Below, in pieces: positions 29,844 through 38,999 of a stretch of 64,000 bases of DNA. The notes below the pieces were generated by a model. That model did no database searches. It was not told the origin of the DNA and saw nothing but the letters and a program-made list of their open reading frames with translations. The position numbers and the translations under genes were made by a program. The DNA is from Bacteroidota bacterium. Lineage in GTDB: Bacteria > Bacteroidota > Bacteroidia > Chitinophagales > Chitinophagaceae. Location: assembly GCA_016715505.1 (NCBI GenBank), contig JADJZY010000019.1, positions 35,175 through 99,174 on the forward strand. Direction: 5' to 3'. Position 1 is the first letter of the stretch; each line of letters starts with the position of its first letter.

Positions 29844-30452
29844 ATGTTGGTTCAAATACATCCCAAAAATCCGGATGAACGAAAAATTCGGATGGTCATT
29901 GATTGCCTGAAAAAAGGCGGGGTCATTATTTATCCTACCGATACGGTATATGGAATCGGTTGCGATATCGAACACCCCGAGGCTATACAACGTATTTGCA
30001 GCATCAAAAAAGTAAATCCCGAAAAAACCCAATTATCATTTTTATGTGCTGACCTCAGCCATTTGAGTGAATACACCAAACCCATTGACACCCCGATTTA
30101 CCGATTCCTGAAGCAGTATTTGCCGGGTCCTTACACCTTTATTTTGGAAGCCAACAAAAAGGTTCCCAAATTGCTGCGTACCCGAAAAGACCAGGTTGGA
30201 ATACGTATACCCAACAATCCCATCAGCCAGATCATCCTGAAAGAATTGGGCAGACCAGTGCTGAGTACCTCTCTGCCCTTGCCTGAAGATCATGCCATTT
30301 ATGCCGATCCCGAAGAAATTCATGAGATTTTTGAAAAACAAGTGGATATGGTGATTGATGGCGGTTACGGTGGGTTGATACCTTCCACGATTGTTGACTG
30401 CACTGTGCATCCACCGGTAGTTTTGCGCGAAGGTGCGGGAGAAATTGAATAG
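29844..30452 (+). CDS. Sua5/YciO/YrdC family protein (L-threonylcarbamoyladenylate synthase-like)
   Basis: A 202-residue YrdC-fold protein. Such proteins make threonylcarbamoyl-AMP from threonine, bicarbonate and ATP for the t6A37 tRNA modification, though the YciO branch is of less certain role. Visible are KGGVIIYPTDTVYGIGCD (about residues 25-42), KPIDTPIYRFLKQYLPGPYTFIL, RTRKDQVGIRIPNNPI, LGRPVLSTSLP and IVDCTVHPPVVLREGAGEIE. The SxIVD-type motif near the end (PSTIVD) is conserved. The KxxPxxKxL segment (KVNPEKTQLSFLC) looks YciO-like, so TsaC is not assigned. Frame intact; alone in its transcription unit. Confidence 0.85.
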   Translation: MLVQIHPKNPDERKIRMVIDCLKKGGVIIYPTDTVYGIGCDIEHPEAIQRICSIKKVNPEKTQLSFLCADLSHLSEYTKPIDTPIYRFLKQYLPGPYTFILEANKKVPKLLRTRKDQVGIRIPNNPISQIILKELGRPVLSTSLPLPEDHAIYADPEEIHEIFEKQVDMVIDGGYGGLIPSTIVDCTVHPPVVLREGAGEIE

Positions 30453-30558
30453 TTCGGCCCACATTGAAACTTAGACCTAGCGCCATTCCACGCAAAAATT
30501 GCCAACGAATTTTCATTTATAGCGAGTTTTGCTTTATTTTGGACCCAAATATTGATTC

Positions 30559-31230
30559 ATGAACAGGATTTTTCTTGTAGGGTTGTTGATGCTTGTTTCC
30601 TCATTCGGTAGTCGTGCCCAGTTTTTTACCATCCCCAAATGGGATTATAACTGGGATTTGAAAGCCCACGAAAAAGGTCAGATTCATTTCACCTATGGTT
30701 ACGGCTTGCCCCGTATGGATAAAAAACTGTTCGATTATCATAAAAGTGAAATTGACTTTCGAGTTGTTGGAGTCGGCCCTTTCTTTTGGCGGGTTGAACA
30801 TGGCCTTTCTCGTAAATTGAGTGTCGCCTTATCAGCCAGTTATATCCTCTACAAATCTGACTGGAAGCGACTTCGACCGGATCCGCTTTATACTTTTGAC
30901 CTTCCTTTTACCTATGGCAATACCTTGCATGATATCTCTGCCAACTTACGTTTCAACTACCATTTGTTTGTCAACAAAGAATGGGATGTTTACATCGGTG
31001 GGGGTGCCGGATACAACCATTTTATGTCGAAAGATTTTACGACGTATTTACCGGAAGACAGCACCTTTAAATCGCAATTCAAAATTCCTTATCCGGTTTC
31101 TTACGAGATGTCATTGGGTGTTCGTTACTTTTTCCTCACCCGAACGGCCATTTACCTGGAAGCCGGTTTAGGAAAAGCCCTGGTTCAGGGTGGTTTTGTC
31201 TTTAAATTTCGACATAGAAAAAGAGGATAA
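30559..31230 (+). CDS. predicted outer-membrane beta-barrel protein
   Basis: A 223-residue exported protein. The signal peptide MNRIFLVGLLMLVSSFGSRA ends before QFFTIPKW. The mature chain alternates strands and turns (GQIHFTYGYGLPRM, LSVALSASYILYKSDW, DISANLRFNYHLFVNKEWDVYIGGGAGYNHF, PVSYEMSLGVRYFFLTRTAIYLEAGLGKALVQGGFVF split by turns), typical of an eight- to ten-stranded barrel like the OmpA/porin-fold proteins of Bacteroidota. No binding motif or domain recognised. The last strand ends in FKF and a basic tail. Frame intact. Confidence 0.7.
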   Translation: MNRIFLVGLLMLVSSFGSRAQFFTIPKWDYNWDLKAHEKGQIHFTYGYGLPRMDKKLFDYHKSEIDFRVVGVGPFFWRVEHGLSRKLSVALSASYILYKSDWKRLRPDPLYTFDLPFTYGNTLHDISANLRFNYHLFVNKEWDVYIGGGAGYNHFMSKDFTTYLPEDSTFKSQFKIPYPVSYEMSLGVRYFFLTRTAIYLEAGLGKALVQGGFVFKFRHRKRG

Positions 31231-31236
31231 TTGTTT

Positions 31237-31244
31237 TATATTTG
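31237..31244 (+). promoter_or_regulatory. Bacteroidota -7 motif for the small membrane protein
   Basis: TATATTTG, exact TAnnTTTG match, 22 nt before ATG 31267. It supports the reality of that short gene. Confidence 0.5.
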
Positions 31245-31266
31245 CAGCACATTTTAAAACAGATTC

Positions 31267-31395
31267 ATGTTAAAAAGTTTACTCTCCATTTTTGAAATAG
31301 GCAATGTGATTGGCTATTATGGTTGTTGGTTGTATATCATCATCATGTTTGTGGGATTGGTTTTCGTTATGAAAAACTACCTCAAAGACAACTAG
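31267..31395 (+). CDS. 42-residue single-pass membrane protein
   Basis: A short gene that is easily missed: MLKSLLSIFEIGNVIGYYGC opens it, one hydrophobic helix follows (WLYIIIMFVGLVFVM), and KNYLKDN closes it with a basic cytoplasmic-type end. It has a perfect TAnnTTTG promoter 22 nt upstream and lies in its own gap between the barrel protein and pdxH. No homologue recognised by eye. It could be a small regulatory membrane protein or a toxin-like peptide; no antitoxin or antisense RNA is evident. Confidence 0.5.
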   Translation: MLKSLLSIFEIGNVIGYYGCWLYIIIMFVGLVFVMKNYLKDN

Positions 31396-31545
31396 TTAAA
31401 CCTACTTCCTTTCGGGTCCCCCGGGATGGAATCTTTTTTGGAATCTGCCAGAACAAAAGATATGGAATGGTCATAGGACTAGATTCAATGGTCATTCTTC
31501 TACGTTTATAAAAGTCGGATTCACTTGGATTCCCAAATATCGTCA

Positions 31546-32190
31546 ATGAACAGCGAACAAATAGCCGCCATCCGTAAGGAATATATGTTAGCCACACTCG
31601 ATGAATCGGGCATGCATGCAAACCCCATTGATCAATTTCAACAATGGTTTAGGGAGGCTGTTGAAGCAGAAACCCCTGAAGTAAACGCTTTATCGCTGGC
31701 AACAGTGGATCAGGACCACAAACCTCATAACCGCATCGTATTACTCAAAGGCATTGAAAACAGCCAATTTGTATTTTACACCAATTACCAAAGCCACAAA
31801 GGACAGCAGATTCTTGCCAATCCGGATGTTAGTCTCAACTTTCTTTGGATTGAATTGCAACGACAAGTTCGGATTGAAGGTTATGCAACAAAAGTGGATG
31901 AAAGCATTTCAGATGCCTATTTTCAATCCCGTCCGTTGGAGAGTCAAATCGGAGCTTGGGCTTCATTTCAAAGTGAAAAATTAGCAAACCGTTCTGCATT
32001 GGAAGCCCGCTACGCAGCATTACAGGAAAAATTTGCCGGGCAGATCATACCACGACCACCACATTGGGGTGGATTTGCCGTAAATGGCCACCTCATTGAA
32101 TTCTGGCAAGGACGCGCCAGCCGTTTACATGATCGAATTGTTTATGAAAAAGCAGATGGCCAGTGGCATCGTTTCCGGTTGAATCCATGA
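31546..32190 (+). CDS. pdxH: pyridoxamine 5'-phosphate oxidase
   Basis: A 214-residue FMN flavoenzyme that oxidises pyridoxine or pyridoxamine 5'-phosphate to pyridoxal 5'-phosphate. Family signatures are IRKEYMLATLDES near the N-terminus, LATVDQDHKPHNRIVLLKG (FMN binding), FYTNYQSHKGQQI, SRPLESQIGAWAS, PRPPHWGGFAV and the C-terminal FWQGRASRLHDRI signature. The frame opens 7 codons earlier, at 31525, but ATG 31546 gives the family's normal beginning (MNSEQIAAIRKEY). Frame intact, monocistronic. Confidence 0.95.
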   Translation: MNSEQIAAIRKEYMLATLDESGMHANPIDQFQQWFREAVEAETPEVNALSLATVDQDHKPHNRIVLLKGIENSQFVFYTNYQSHKGQQILANPDVSLNFLWIELQRQVRIEGYATKVDESISDAYFQSRPLESQIGAWASFQSEKLANRSALEARYAALQEKFAGQIIPRPPHWGGFAVNGHLIEFWQGRASRLHDRIVYEKADGQWHRFRLNP

Positions 32191-32202
32191 TTTATCCGCC
32201 CA

Positions 32203-33171
32203 TTAATCAGGCCACTTTACCAAATAGACACCCCCACCATTTCCACAAACCAAAACATCCTGGTTATTGACGATTTTGAGCGCCCTTAAATCCTTATCGG
32301 TAAATGGGCGAACGGTACGCCATTCGGATGCGCCGGCCCTTTTAAACGCCATAAAACCATGCTCTCCGGCAATCACAAAATCTCCCTGCATGTTCATATC
32401 CACGTTCAGGCACTTTCGATTCTTAGGCAAACCTGAAGCTGCAACCTTTTCCCAGTGATCGCCTCCATCTTTGGTTTGAAGAATAAGGCCGGCATAACCC
32501 ACAGCGACCCCTTCCAAAGCATTGATCCAGGCCATTCCTTTGAAGTAATCATTGTTGGCAGCCGTGAAATCCCAATGCTGTCCTCGATTGGTTGATTTCA
32601 TAATGGCACCGTATCCGGCTAAGTAATACACATCCTTTTCGGCGTGATCAATATCGACAATCTCAAAATTTCGCAAATCAAAATCCTGGATTTCGGGTTG
32701 ATGCCATGTCGAACTTTTTTAATATCAATCCTTTATTAAAACTAATCCCTCCTACAATCAGTACACTATCCGTTGTAAGCCAGGCAATATCCTGATAAGG
32801 TTTACTTTCTATCTGCCTTTGTATGCGCCAACTCTTTCCACTATCATCACTCACATACAATTGGCCTTCATAACCCACTGCCGCGATATGGCCATCGGGT
32901 AAACAATCGACCCCATATAATCCCTTTTGCTGATCATTGACGTCCAGAGAGATTTCGGTCAATTGATAATTGGCGTTTAAACGAAGTAGACTCGATGCAG
33001 ACCACCTTGAGCCTCCTGCGATAAAAAACGCATTGCCTAACTGAGCGATACTGCTGTAGATATAGTCGGATTGCGGCCTGCTCAAATCGACCACATCCAC
33101 CGAAACACGATCCTTTTTGCAGGCAGAAAAGACGATTAAAAGCAACGCAAAAATGAAAAAAACTTACCCAT
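32203..33171 (-). CDS. lipoprotein with YCF48-like/BNR beta-propeller repeats (frameshifted)
   Basis: A predicted lipoprotein beta-propeller of about 320 residues. The lipobox FSACKK is seen near 33130. The proper ATG at 33171 (MGKF) reaches it only if one T is added to a 7-T run. Propeller blades carry BNR/Asp-box-like motifs: VSDDSGKSWRI, MKSTNRGQHWDF, LQTKDGGDHWEKV. Near 32690 another indel moves the frame from KFDMAST to LRNFEIVDIDHAEKD. The start overlaps the end of mutL by 8 nt, so it is transcribed behind mutL. YCF48-like propellers often assist assembly of other proteins; the role here is unknown. Confidence 0.68.
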
Positions 33172-34990
33172 TTTGTATTAAACGTTCCAAATCCTGAACA
33201 CCAAATTTTGAAAAAACTTTTTTGCCATTCGGAGCGTACATGGGTTGTTCACATCTGAATAATTGCGCAAACAACTCTTGCATTTCATCATCCTGCAACA
33301 CTTTACCATGCTGAATACTCCTTTGTGTTGCTAGTCCGCGAAATAATCGTTCGCGACGATCATCTTTCAATGCTTCATTTTCATGTTTCACCGCTTCCAA
33401 TATTTGTTCCAAACTGCTTTTCTCTTGTCCTTGAGATAAATCGGCCGGAACGCCCTGAATGATAAAAGTATCTTTTCCAAAGGGTTCAATTTCGTAGGCC
33501 AGCGCATTTAAATCAGGCAACAGAGCTTGTAATAAAACGGCATCTGCAGGACTCAACTCAATCGTAATAGGCAAAAGCAATCGTTGTACGGACAGAGGTT
33601 GCATGCTACTTTTACGATATTGTTCATATAAAATACGTTGATGGGCTAAATGCTGATCGAGCAGTAAAAATCCGGAACGGGTACTGACGATGATGTAAGC
33701 CTGATGAATTTGAAGAAAGGTAGATTTAAACTCTTCTTCCCGATGAGGCAGTTCGGGTGCAGAATTCGTGCCTGACTTTGCTTCGCCTTGCAACTGAAAA
33801 TCCTGCTGCACCTGGTATAGTTCCTTCCAGTTTCGGGTATCCTGACTGCGTTCCAGAAAATGAGCTTTACCGGATTCAGTGAACGACTGAAACAAATAAT
33901 CGTTTTTGGTGGCTTCACGGGTTGTTTGATGAAAAGGCTGGGTGACCGCAGGCATGGAAACAATTTGGGCATCCAAACTAAAATCCAAGGAAGGGGCAAT
34001 ACTATATTTACTCAAAGCATGCCGAATAGCAGCATTCACAAATGAATACACGATACGTTCGTCCTCAAATTTAATCTCCTGTTTGGTAGGATGCACATTG
34101 ATATCAATACGAGCGGGATCAATATCGATAAATAGTACAAACAAGGGAAATTCATCTTTTGAAATCATATCACTAAAAGCCTGACCAACGGCATGTGTCA
34201 GATAAGGGCTTCGGATAAAACGATTATTGACGAAAAAAAACTGATTGCCCCGTGTTTTGGATGCCGTATCAGGCGCACCGATAAAACCGCGAATACTCAC
34301 TACCTCCGTAGGTTCTTCCACCGGTACCAGTTTGGTGTTTAATGGCTGTCCTAAAAGGCCTAAAATGCGTTGTTTTAATTTACCGGCCTCGAGGTTAAAC
34401 ACATCGGTTTGACCATTTGTAAGGCGAAAAGCAATTTCCGGAAATGCCATAGCCACACGGGTAAATTCATCCAAAATATGACGCATTTCAGTGGAAGCTG
34501 ATTTGAGAAAATTGCGACGCGCCGGCACATTAAAGAACAAGTTTTTGATTGATAAACTGGTGCCAAAGGGGGCCTGACATATTTCCTGCGAACGTATGGT
34601 ACTGTTTTCAACAGATAAGTGGGTAGCCACTTCATCTTCGGCCCTTCGTGTTTTAAGTTCCACCTGAGCAACCGCCGCAATGGAAGCCAGCGCCTCGCCC
34701 CGAAACCCCATGGTACGGATTTGAAATAAATCTTCGATGGTGCTGATTTTTGAAGTGGCATGACGTTCGAAACACATACGGGCATCAATCGGGCTCATAC
34801 CCCGACCATTATCAATCACCTGAATCAATTCCTTGCCCGAATCGCGAATAATCAGATGGATGCGGGTAGCACCGGCATCGATGGCATTTTCGAGTAATTC
34901 CTTCACCGCACTTGCCGGGCGTTGAATCACCTCCCCTGCAGCAATCTGATTGGCAATATGATCCGGCAAAAGACTGATAGTATCCGTCAT
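33164..34990 (-). CDS. mutL: DNA mismatch repair endonuclease MutL
   Basis: A 608-residue MutL, the ATPase that couples MutS mismatch recognition to strand removal. The GHKL ATPase domain has IANQIAAGEVIQRPASAVKE, the magnesium Asn in LLENAIDAGAT, DNGRGM, and HATSKI with GFRGEALASIAAVA. The transducer domain (about 210-330) contains NQFFFVNNRFIRSP and DINVHPTKQEIKF. The C-terminal dimerisation domain (from about 420) has LLLDQHLAHQRILYE and ends FSKFGVQDLERLIQNG. Position 34990 gives MTDTISLLPDHIANQ; the open frame continues 29 codons upstream without family resemblance. Endonuclease metal-site residues of the DQHAxxER type appear as DQHLAHQRI, so nicking activity is uncertain. Frame intact. 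Confidence 0.95.
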   Translation of the reverse strand: MTDTISLLPDHIANQIAAGEVIQRPASAVKELLENAIDAGATRIHLIIRDSGKELIQVIDNGRGMSPIDARMCFERHATSKISTIEDLFQIRTMGFRGEALASIAAVAQVELKTRRAEDEVATHLSVENSTIRSQEICQAPFGTSLSIKNLFFNVPARRNFLKSASTEMRHILDEFTRVAMAFPEIAFRLTNGQTDVFNLEAGKLKQRILGLLGQPLNTKLVPVEEPTEVVSIRGFIGAPDTASKTRGNQFFFVNNRFIRSPYLTHAVGQAFSDMISKDEFPLFVLFIDIDPARIDINVHPTKQEIKFEDERIVYSFVNAAIRHALSKYSIAPSLDFSLDAQIVSMPAVTQPFHQTTREATKNDYLFQSFTESGKAHFLERSQDTRNWKELYQVQQDFQLQGEAKSGTNSAPELPHREEEFKSTFLQIHQAYIIVSTRSGFLLLDQHLAHQRILYEQYRKSSMQPLSVQRLLLPITIELSPADAVLLQALLPDLNALAYEIEPFGKDTFIIQGVPADLSQGQEKSSLEQILEAVKHENEALKDDRRERLFRGLATQRSIQHGKVLQDDEMQELFAQLFRCEQPMYAPNGKKVFSKFGVQDLERLIQNG

Positions 34991-35092
34991 ATTGCGAAGA
35001 TAAAGCAAATGCCCCGTCCAAAAATTTTTCAAAATCGCGATGAAACTGAGAAATTGACCCTGCGGGAAAATGAACAATTTATTTCAAAATAT

Positions 35093-35100
35093 TACATTTG
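35093..35100 (+). promoter_or_regulatory. Bacteroidota -7 motif for the enoyl-CoA hydratase gene
   Basis: TACATTTG, exact match to TAnnTTTG, 14 nt before ATG 35115. Confidence 0.5.
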
Positions 35101-35114
35101 GTAAAAATTAGACT

Positions 35115-35888
35115 ATGCCCAATACAACGAACGGATATGTACAGACAGACCTGGACCATGGAATCGCAACCATCGAATTTTATCATCCGGCCAGCAACTC
35201 CCTCCCTGCTCAAATTTTAGGTGATCTGGCCAAAGCCATTGATAAAGCCGGTCAGGACGAGCGTGTAAAAGTTATTGTACTGCGCTCAGCCGGAAAAGGT
35301 GCATTTTGTGCAGGAGCTAGTTTTGATGAACTGATTGCCATTCAAGATGAAAAACAAGGCCTGGCTTTTTTCTCCGGATTTGCATTGGTGATTAATGCCA
35401 TTCGCAAGGCCCATAAATTTGTGATTGGACGGGTTCAGGGTAAAGCAGTAGGCGGTGGTGTGGGACTAGCCTCAGCCTGTGATTATACCCTCGCTACGGA
35501 AGGAGCGGCCATCAAATTGAGCGAATTGGCCATAGGCATTGGGCCTTTTGTAGTGGGACCGGCAGTGGAACGAAAACTTGGCACTTCTTGTTTTGCACAA
35601 TTAGCCATCGACGCTACTGAATGGCGGAGTGCTGAATGGGCTAAAAAACATGGCCTCTATGCTGAAATGTACAAAACCACCGACGAATTGGATGATGCTG
35701 TAAACCGACTGGCCGATAAATTAGCGCACAGCAATCCAGAGGCTATGGCTATGCTTAAAAAAGTATTTTGGCAGGGCACAGATCATTGGGATAAATTATT
35801 ACCGGAGCGCGCAGCCATGAGCGGCAAACTGGTATTGAGTCAATTTACCCGTGACGCGATTGAGAAATTTAAGAAAAAGGCTTCGTAG
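35115..35888 (+). CDS. enoyl-CoA hydratase/isomerase family protein
   Basis: A 257-residue crotonase-fold protein. The oxyanion hole sits at GAFCAGASFDEL (about residues 63-74) and KAVGGGVGLASACDYTLATE (about 111-130); the usual catalytic Glu positions can be seen in the KLSELAIGIGPFVVGP segment. Relatives include methylglutaconyl-CoA and enoyl-CoA hydratases. The 'GIGPFVVGP' region differs from the common LGLxPGxGGTQ of fatty-acid enoyl-CoA hydratases, so the substrate is open. It diverges from mutL across a 124-nt gap. Frame intact. Confidence 0.85.
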   Translation: MPNTTNGYVQTDLDHGIATIEFYHPASNSLPAQILGDLAKAIDKAGQDERVKVIVLRSAGKGAFCAGASFDELIAIQDEKQGLAFFSGFALVINAIRKAHKFVIGRVQGKAVGGGVGLASACDYTLATEGAAIKLSELAIGIGPFVVGPAVERKLGTSCFAQLAIDATEWRSAEWAKKHGLYAEMYKTTDELDDAVNRLADKLAHSNPEAMAMLKKVFWQGTDHWDKLLPERAAMSGKLVLSQFTRDAIEKFKKKAS

Positions 35889-35910
35889 CGAATGACTATA
35901 AATGAGTTGA

Positions 35911-36687
35911 CTATTTTCCGCCAAAAACTTTGCGTAAGATATCATTAACGCGAGCTGCAGGGTTTTGACGAATGTTTAATTCCTCCTGGGCAACTGTTGT
36001 AAACAACCCATTCAGGGCTCTTTCGGTGACATAACCCGGCAAATCGGGATTCACTTTTTGGCGGGTAATTGGTAAACGATTGTAGATATTAAATACATCG
36101 GTCCAGTAACGAGTGGCGCCCACTTTACTCAAACTGTTTTGTATCACGGGTCGAAAGGCTTGCGTTAAAGCACCCGTAGTGGTTCGTTTGAGAAATTCGG
36201 TAGCTGCATTATTTCCACCTCGCAGTATACTTAAACCATCATTGATATTCATGCTGGTAATGGCATTCACGAAAATTGGAACAGCTTTACCGGCAGCATC
36301 CTCTGCAGCGCGGTTCAAACTCAGAATCAGTCTGTCACATTGTTTGGCAAAACCAAACTGACGCAAAGTAGACTCGACCTGACGTACTTCCTGCGGCAAT
36401 AAAATTTTAATCAATTGATTCCCAAAAAATCCATTGGGTTTGTTTAAGGTTCCGGAAGCATTCCTGGTTCCCACGCGCAAAGCTTCTTTTAATCCATTCA
36501 CGATTTCTCCATTGGAAAGGTTACCGCCGAGCAAACCGGAAATCGGATTATTGTTGTTGTTATTGTTTTGATTCCCCGAGCCTCCATTGAGGATGGTATT
36601 GGCCTGGTTAAACAAATCGTTGATGGTTTGTGCCTGGCTTGAATAGGTACAGGCGGAAATGAGTAGGATGAACAGTGTTTTTTTCAT
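35911..36687 (-). CDS. DUF4197 domain-containing exported protein
   Basis: A 258-residue exported protein of the DUF4197 family, whose function is not established. The signal sequence MKKTLFILLISACTYSSQAQ contains both a possible lipobox (ISAC) and a signal peptidase I site (SQAQ). An Asn-rich linker with a run of seven Asn (about 40-47) precedes the domain, which shows GLKEALRVGTRNA, LPQEVRQVESTLRQFGFAKQ, INDGLSILRGGNNAATEFL, PVIQNSLSKVGATRYWTDVF and YVTERALNGLFTTVAQEE. It converges with the enoyl-CoA hydratase gene 22 nt away. Frame intact. Confidence 0.85.
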   Translation of the reverse strand: MKKTLFILLISACTYSSQAQTINDLFNQANTILNGGSGNQNNNNNNNPISGLLGGNLSNGEIVNGLKEALRVGTRNASGTLNKPNGFFGNQLIKILLPQEVRQVESTLRQFGFAKQCDRLILSLNRAAEDAAGKAVPIFVNAITSMNINDGLSILRGGNNAATEFLKRTTTGALTQAFRPVIQNSLSKVGATRYWTDVFNIYNRLPITRQKVNPDLPGYVTERALNGLFTTVAQEELNIRQNPAARVNDILRKVFGGK

Positions 36688-36935
36688 GATCTTATATTTT
36701 TATAAAAGACGGGCCTCAGACCTTTAAATCAGGAAAAGGTTAAATGCCTGAAAGGACCATCGAACAGATTATTCAAATGTAAATCCCGTATTCATATAGC
36801 AACGTTAACAGACTTTAAAACCTGAAGGCCTGACCAAAGCTGCGAAAGCTTATAGGAATAGCTCATTTACGGAAGCATTCTATCTGATAATTCGGTTTAA
36901 ACTTCAAGAAAACATTCAATACCTAAAGTCCCTAA

Positions 36936-37778
36936 TTACAAGTGCTCACAAATCATCTCCACCAATTCCCGGGCATGATCTCCAAATAACATAGTTTGGT
37001 GATTTCCATGCATTTCGTGAAGGGTTGCATGATGCATCCTGGAAACAATTTCCCGGGCCTTTTGATCCGGCAATAAAGGCATTTCCATCGTATATTCATC
37101 CAGTGCTACTACAAGTAAAACTTCATGCGTAATACTGGTAAAATAAGTATCCCAGGGTTCTTTGGAAACATGGGTGGCAATTTGAATAATATCGGATAGG
37201 TTACTGATGGGTTCAACACTTCCATCCGCAGCAGTTGCAACATCAGCCCGATAATAGGCTTCCATGGCAGGATCCCAAAAATGCAGGTAGGGTGCCTGAC
37301 GAATCGTTTCGAGATAGGTTTCAAAACTGGCAAAACGCGTATCAATTCTGCTCAGTGCCGGACCTAACATTTCAGCCGCTTTCGGATTCATTTGAGGAGC
37401 AGCATCGAGAATCACAATTCGCTCGAAACGATCAGGAAAATGATAAGCCAGATAGGACGCCATCAAGCCACCAAAGGAATGCCCGCAAACATGAATTTTA
37501 TCAATGCCCAAATGATCGAGCAAACCCATCACATCCGCGGCATGCTCGCGTATACTATAATGAAAAGCCACTTTGGAACTGAGTCCGCGGCCCCGAAAAT
37601 CAATACTGATAACCCGAAAATGATCCGCTAAGCCTGCTTGTATCAGGCCATTAAATGCAAAAGCATTGGCGGTTAATCCATGCAGGAGTATAAGTGGTGG
37701 GTGCTCATTCTTGAAATCCAGATAATGGATATTGATTTGATTGACAGCGGCAATTTTACTTTCGTAGTTATACATCAT
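36936..37778 (-). CDS. alpha/beta hydrolase
   Basis: A 280-residue alpha/beta-hydrolase fold enzyme. The oxyanion region is PLILLHGLTANAFAFNG (about residues 30-46), the nucleophile elbow HVCGHSFGGLMASY (Ser near 101), the acid is likely in LVVALDEYTME and the His in MHGNHQTMLFGD. Length and motif order are normal for esterases, lactonases or epoxide-type hydrolases; the substrate cannot be told. It begins 8 nt downstream of the 3-hydroxybutyrate dehydrogenase-like gene, so the two are cotranscribed, and a role in hydroxybutyrate or related ester turnover is a fair context guess. Confidence 0.88.
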   Translation of the reverse strand: MMYNYESKIAAVNQINIHYLDFKNEHPPLILLHGLTANAFAFNGLIQAGLADHFRVISIDFRGRGLSSKVAFHYSIREHAADVMGLLDHLGIDKIHVCGHSFGGLMASYLAYHFPDRFERIVILDAAPQMNPKAAEMLGPALSRIDTRFASFETYLETIRQAPYLHFWDPAMEAYYRADVATAADGSVEPISNLSDIIQIATHVSKEPWDTYFTSITHEVLLVVALDEYTMEMPLLPDQKAREIVSRMHHATLHEMHGNHQTMLFGDHARELVEMICEHL

Positions 37779-37786
37779 TCATTTAT

Positions 37787-38563
37787 TTATGCGGCCGTCC
37801 AGCCACCATCCACAGGCAATGCTACACCGGTTAAAGTGGAAGCTTTTTCGTCCGCCAACATCATCACTACATCCACAATGAGATCAATTGAAACAAATTC
37901 CTTGACGGCTTGTTTTGCGAGCATGACTTTTTCGATAATCTCTTCTCTGCTCATCTGATGTGCTTTCATCTGATCAGCAATTTGATTTTCTACAATGGGT
38001 GTGTGCACATAACCCGGACAAACAGCATTCACAGTAATATTATGTCCGGCACCTTCCAGCGCCAGGGCTTTGGTTAAACCAATCAGTCCATGCTTGGATG
38101 CCACGTATGCACTCTTATACGCAGAGGCGGTTAAACCGTGTGCAGAGGCCATATGAATGATACGCCCAAAACCGTTTTTCTTCATTCCCGGCCAAACAGC
38201 TTTTGCCAAATGAAATGCTGCCGATAAATTAATGGCCAGAATGGCATCCCATTTTTCATCAGGAAAATTTTCGATCGGTGACACATATTGTATCCCGGCA
38301 TTGGCGACTAAAATATCAATGGTACCGAAACGTTCGATACCGGCTTCGACCATTCCACGAATCGCTGATGGGTCGCGCATATCAGCACCAGAAAATAAAT
38401 ATTCGGCCTGGTAACGGACAGCCAATTCTTCCGATAATTCAGCAGCATTGGGTTCAATACCATTTAAGATGAGCTGATACCCTTGAGCCGCAAAACGTTC
38501 GGCAATCGCTTTACCGATCCCACTGGTACTTCCTGTGATGAGTACTGTTTTTTTTGAGGTCAT
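37787..38563 (-). CDS. 3-hydroxybutyrate dehydrogenase-like short-chain dehydrogenase
   Basis: A 258-residue SDR. The NAD site is VLITGSTSGIGKAIAERFA, NAG follows (ILVANAGIQYVSPIE), and the catalytic Ser-Tyr-Lys are in MASAHGLTASAYKSAYVASKHGL. The IQYVSPIE segment, TVNAVCPGYVHTPIVENQI and the C-terminal TLTGVALPVDGGWTAA match 3-hydroxybutyrate dehydrogenase, which interconverts 3-hydroxybutyrate and acetoacetate. Two in-frame ATGs exist, 38581 and 38563; the later is preferred because the -7 motif at 38589 would make the earlier nearly leaderless. First gene of a pair with the hydrolase at 36936. Frame intact. Confidence 0.85.
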   Translation of the reverse strand: MTSKKTVLITGSTSGIGKAIAERFAAQGYQLILNGIEPNAAELSEELAVRYQAEYLFSGADMRDPSAIRGMVEAGIERFGTIDILVANAGIQYVSPIENFPDEKWDAILAINLSAAFHLAKAVWPGMKKNGFGRIIHMASAHGLTASAYKSAYVASKHGLIGLTKALALEGAGHNITVNAVCPGYVHTPIVENQIADQMKAHQMSREEIIEKVMLAKQAVKEFVSIDLIVDVVMMLADEKASTLTGVALPVDGGWTAA

Positions 38564-38588
38564 ATTGTTTTTGATATCCATTTAAAAG

Positions 38589-38596
38589 CAAACATA
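38589..38596 (-). promoter_or_regulatory. Bacteroidota -7 motif for the SDR-hydrolase operon
   Basis: Minus-strand TATGTTTG, exact TAnnTTTG match, 25 nt before ATG 38563. Confidence 0.5.
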
Positions 38597-38660
38597 CACG
38601 CACATCGATGATTTTGTGCTGTTTAATAAATACACAATCCTTCTTTCTGATAGAGGATTT

Positions 38661-38972
38661 TTATAGATTCCTTTTCGAATCGCATTTGCCTACGCCATTG
38701 CTATCACTTGGTTGACATTCGGTAGGTGTGATGAGTTGTTTATCGAGATAATCCGGAATACCATCGGCATCTGTATCACGCGGACAACCTTTTGAATCCA
38801 CACGAATGCCGGCAGGGGTATTGGCACATTGATCAAAACAATCGTTGATGCCATCATCATCTGCATCTTTGCGACAATCCTTTTTGGGTTGATCTTTCTG
38901 GGCTTGTATCGGTTGATTCGCAAACCAAAGAAAGAATATCAACATCGTACCTAGTAATAATTTCCAATTCAT
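38661..38972 (-). CDS. small exported thrombospondin type 3-like repeat protein
   Basis: A 103-residue exported protein. The signal peptide (about 1-25, ending IQAQ) is followed by thrombospondin type 3 / OmpA-linker calcium-binding repeats: DADDDGINDCFDQC, NTPAGIRVDSKGCP and DTDADGIPDYLD. The NTPxGxxVDxxGCP signature is usual ahead of OmpA domains, but here the protein ends 30 residues later at CDSKRNL with no OmpA domain. A -7 motif 20 nt upstream suggests it is an independent gene. Six cysteines could form disulfides. Role unknown. Confidence 0.75.
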   Translation of the reverse strand: MNWKLLLGTMLIFFLWFANQPIQAQKDQPKKDCRKDADDDGINDCFDQCANTPAGIRVDSKGCPRDTDADGIPDYLDKQLITPTECQPSDSNGVGKCDSKRNL

Positions 38973-38991
38973 CGTCTTTAAGATTGTTTTA

Positions 38992-38999
38992 CAAATATA
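38992..38999 (-). promoter_or_regulatory. Bacteroidota -7 motif for the small repeat protein
   Basis: Minus-strand TATATTTG, exact TAnnTTTG match, 19 nt before ATG 38972. Confidence 0.5.
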
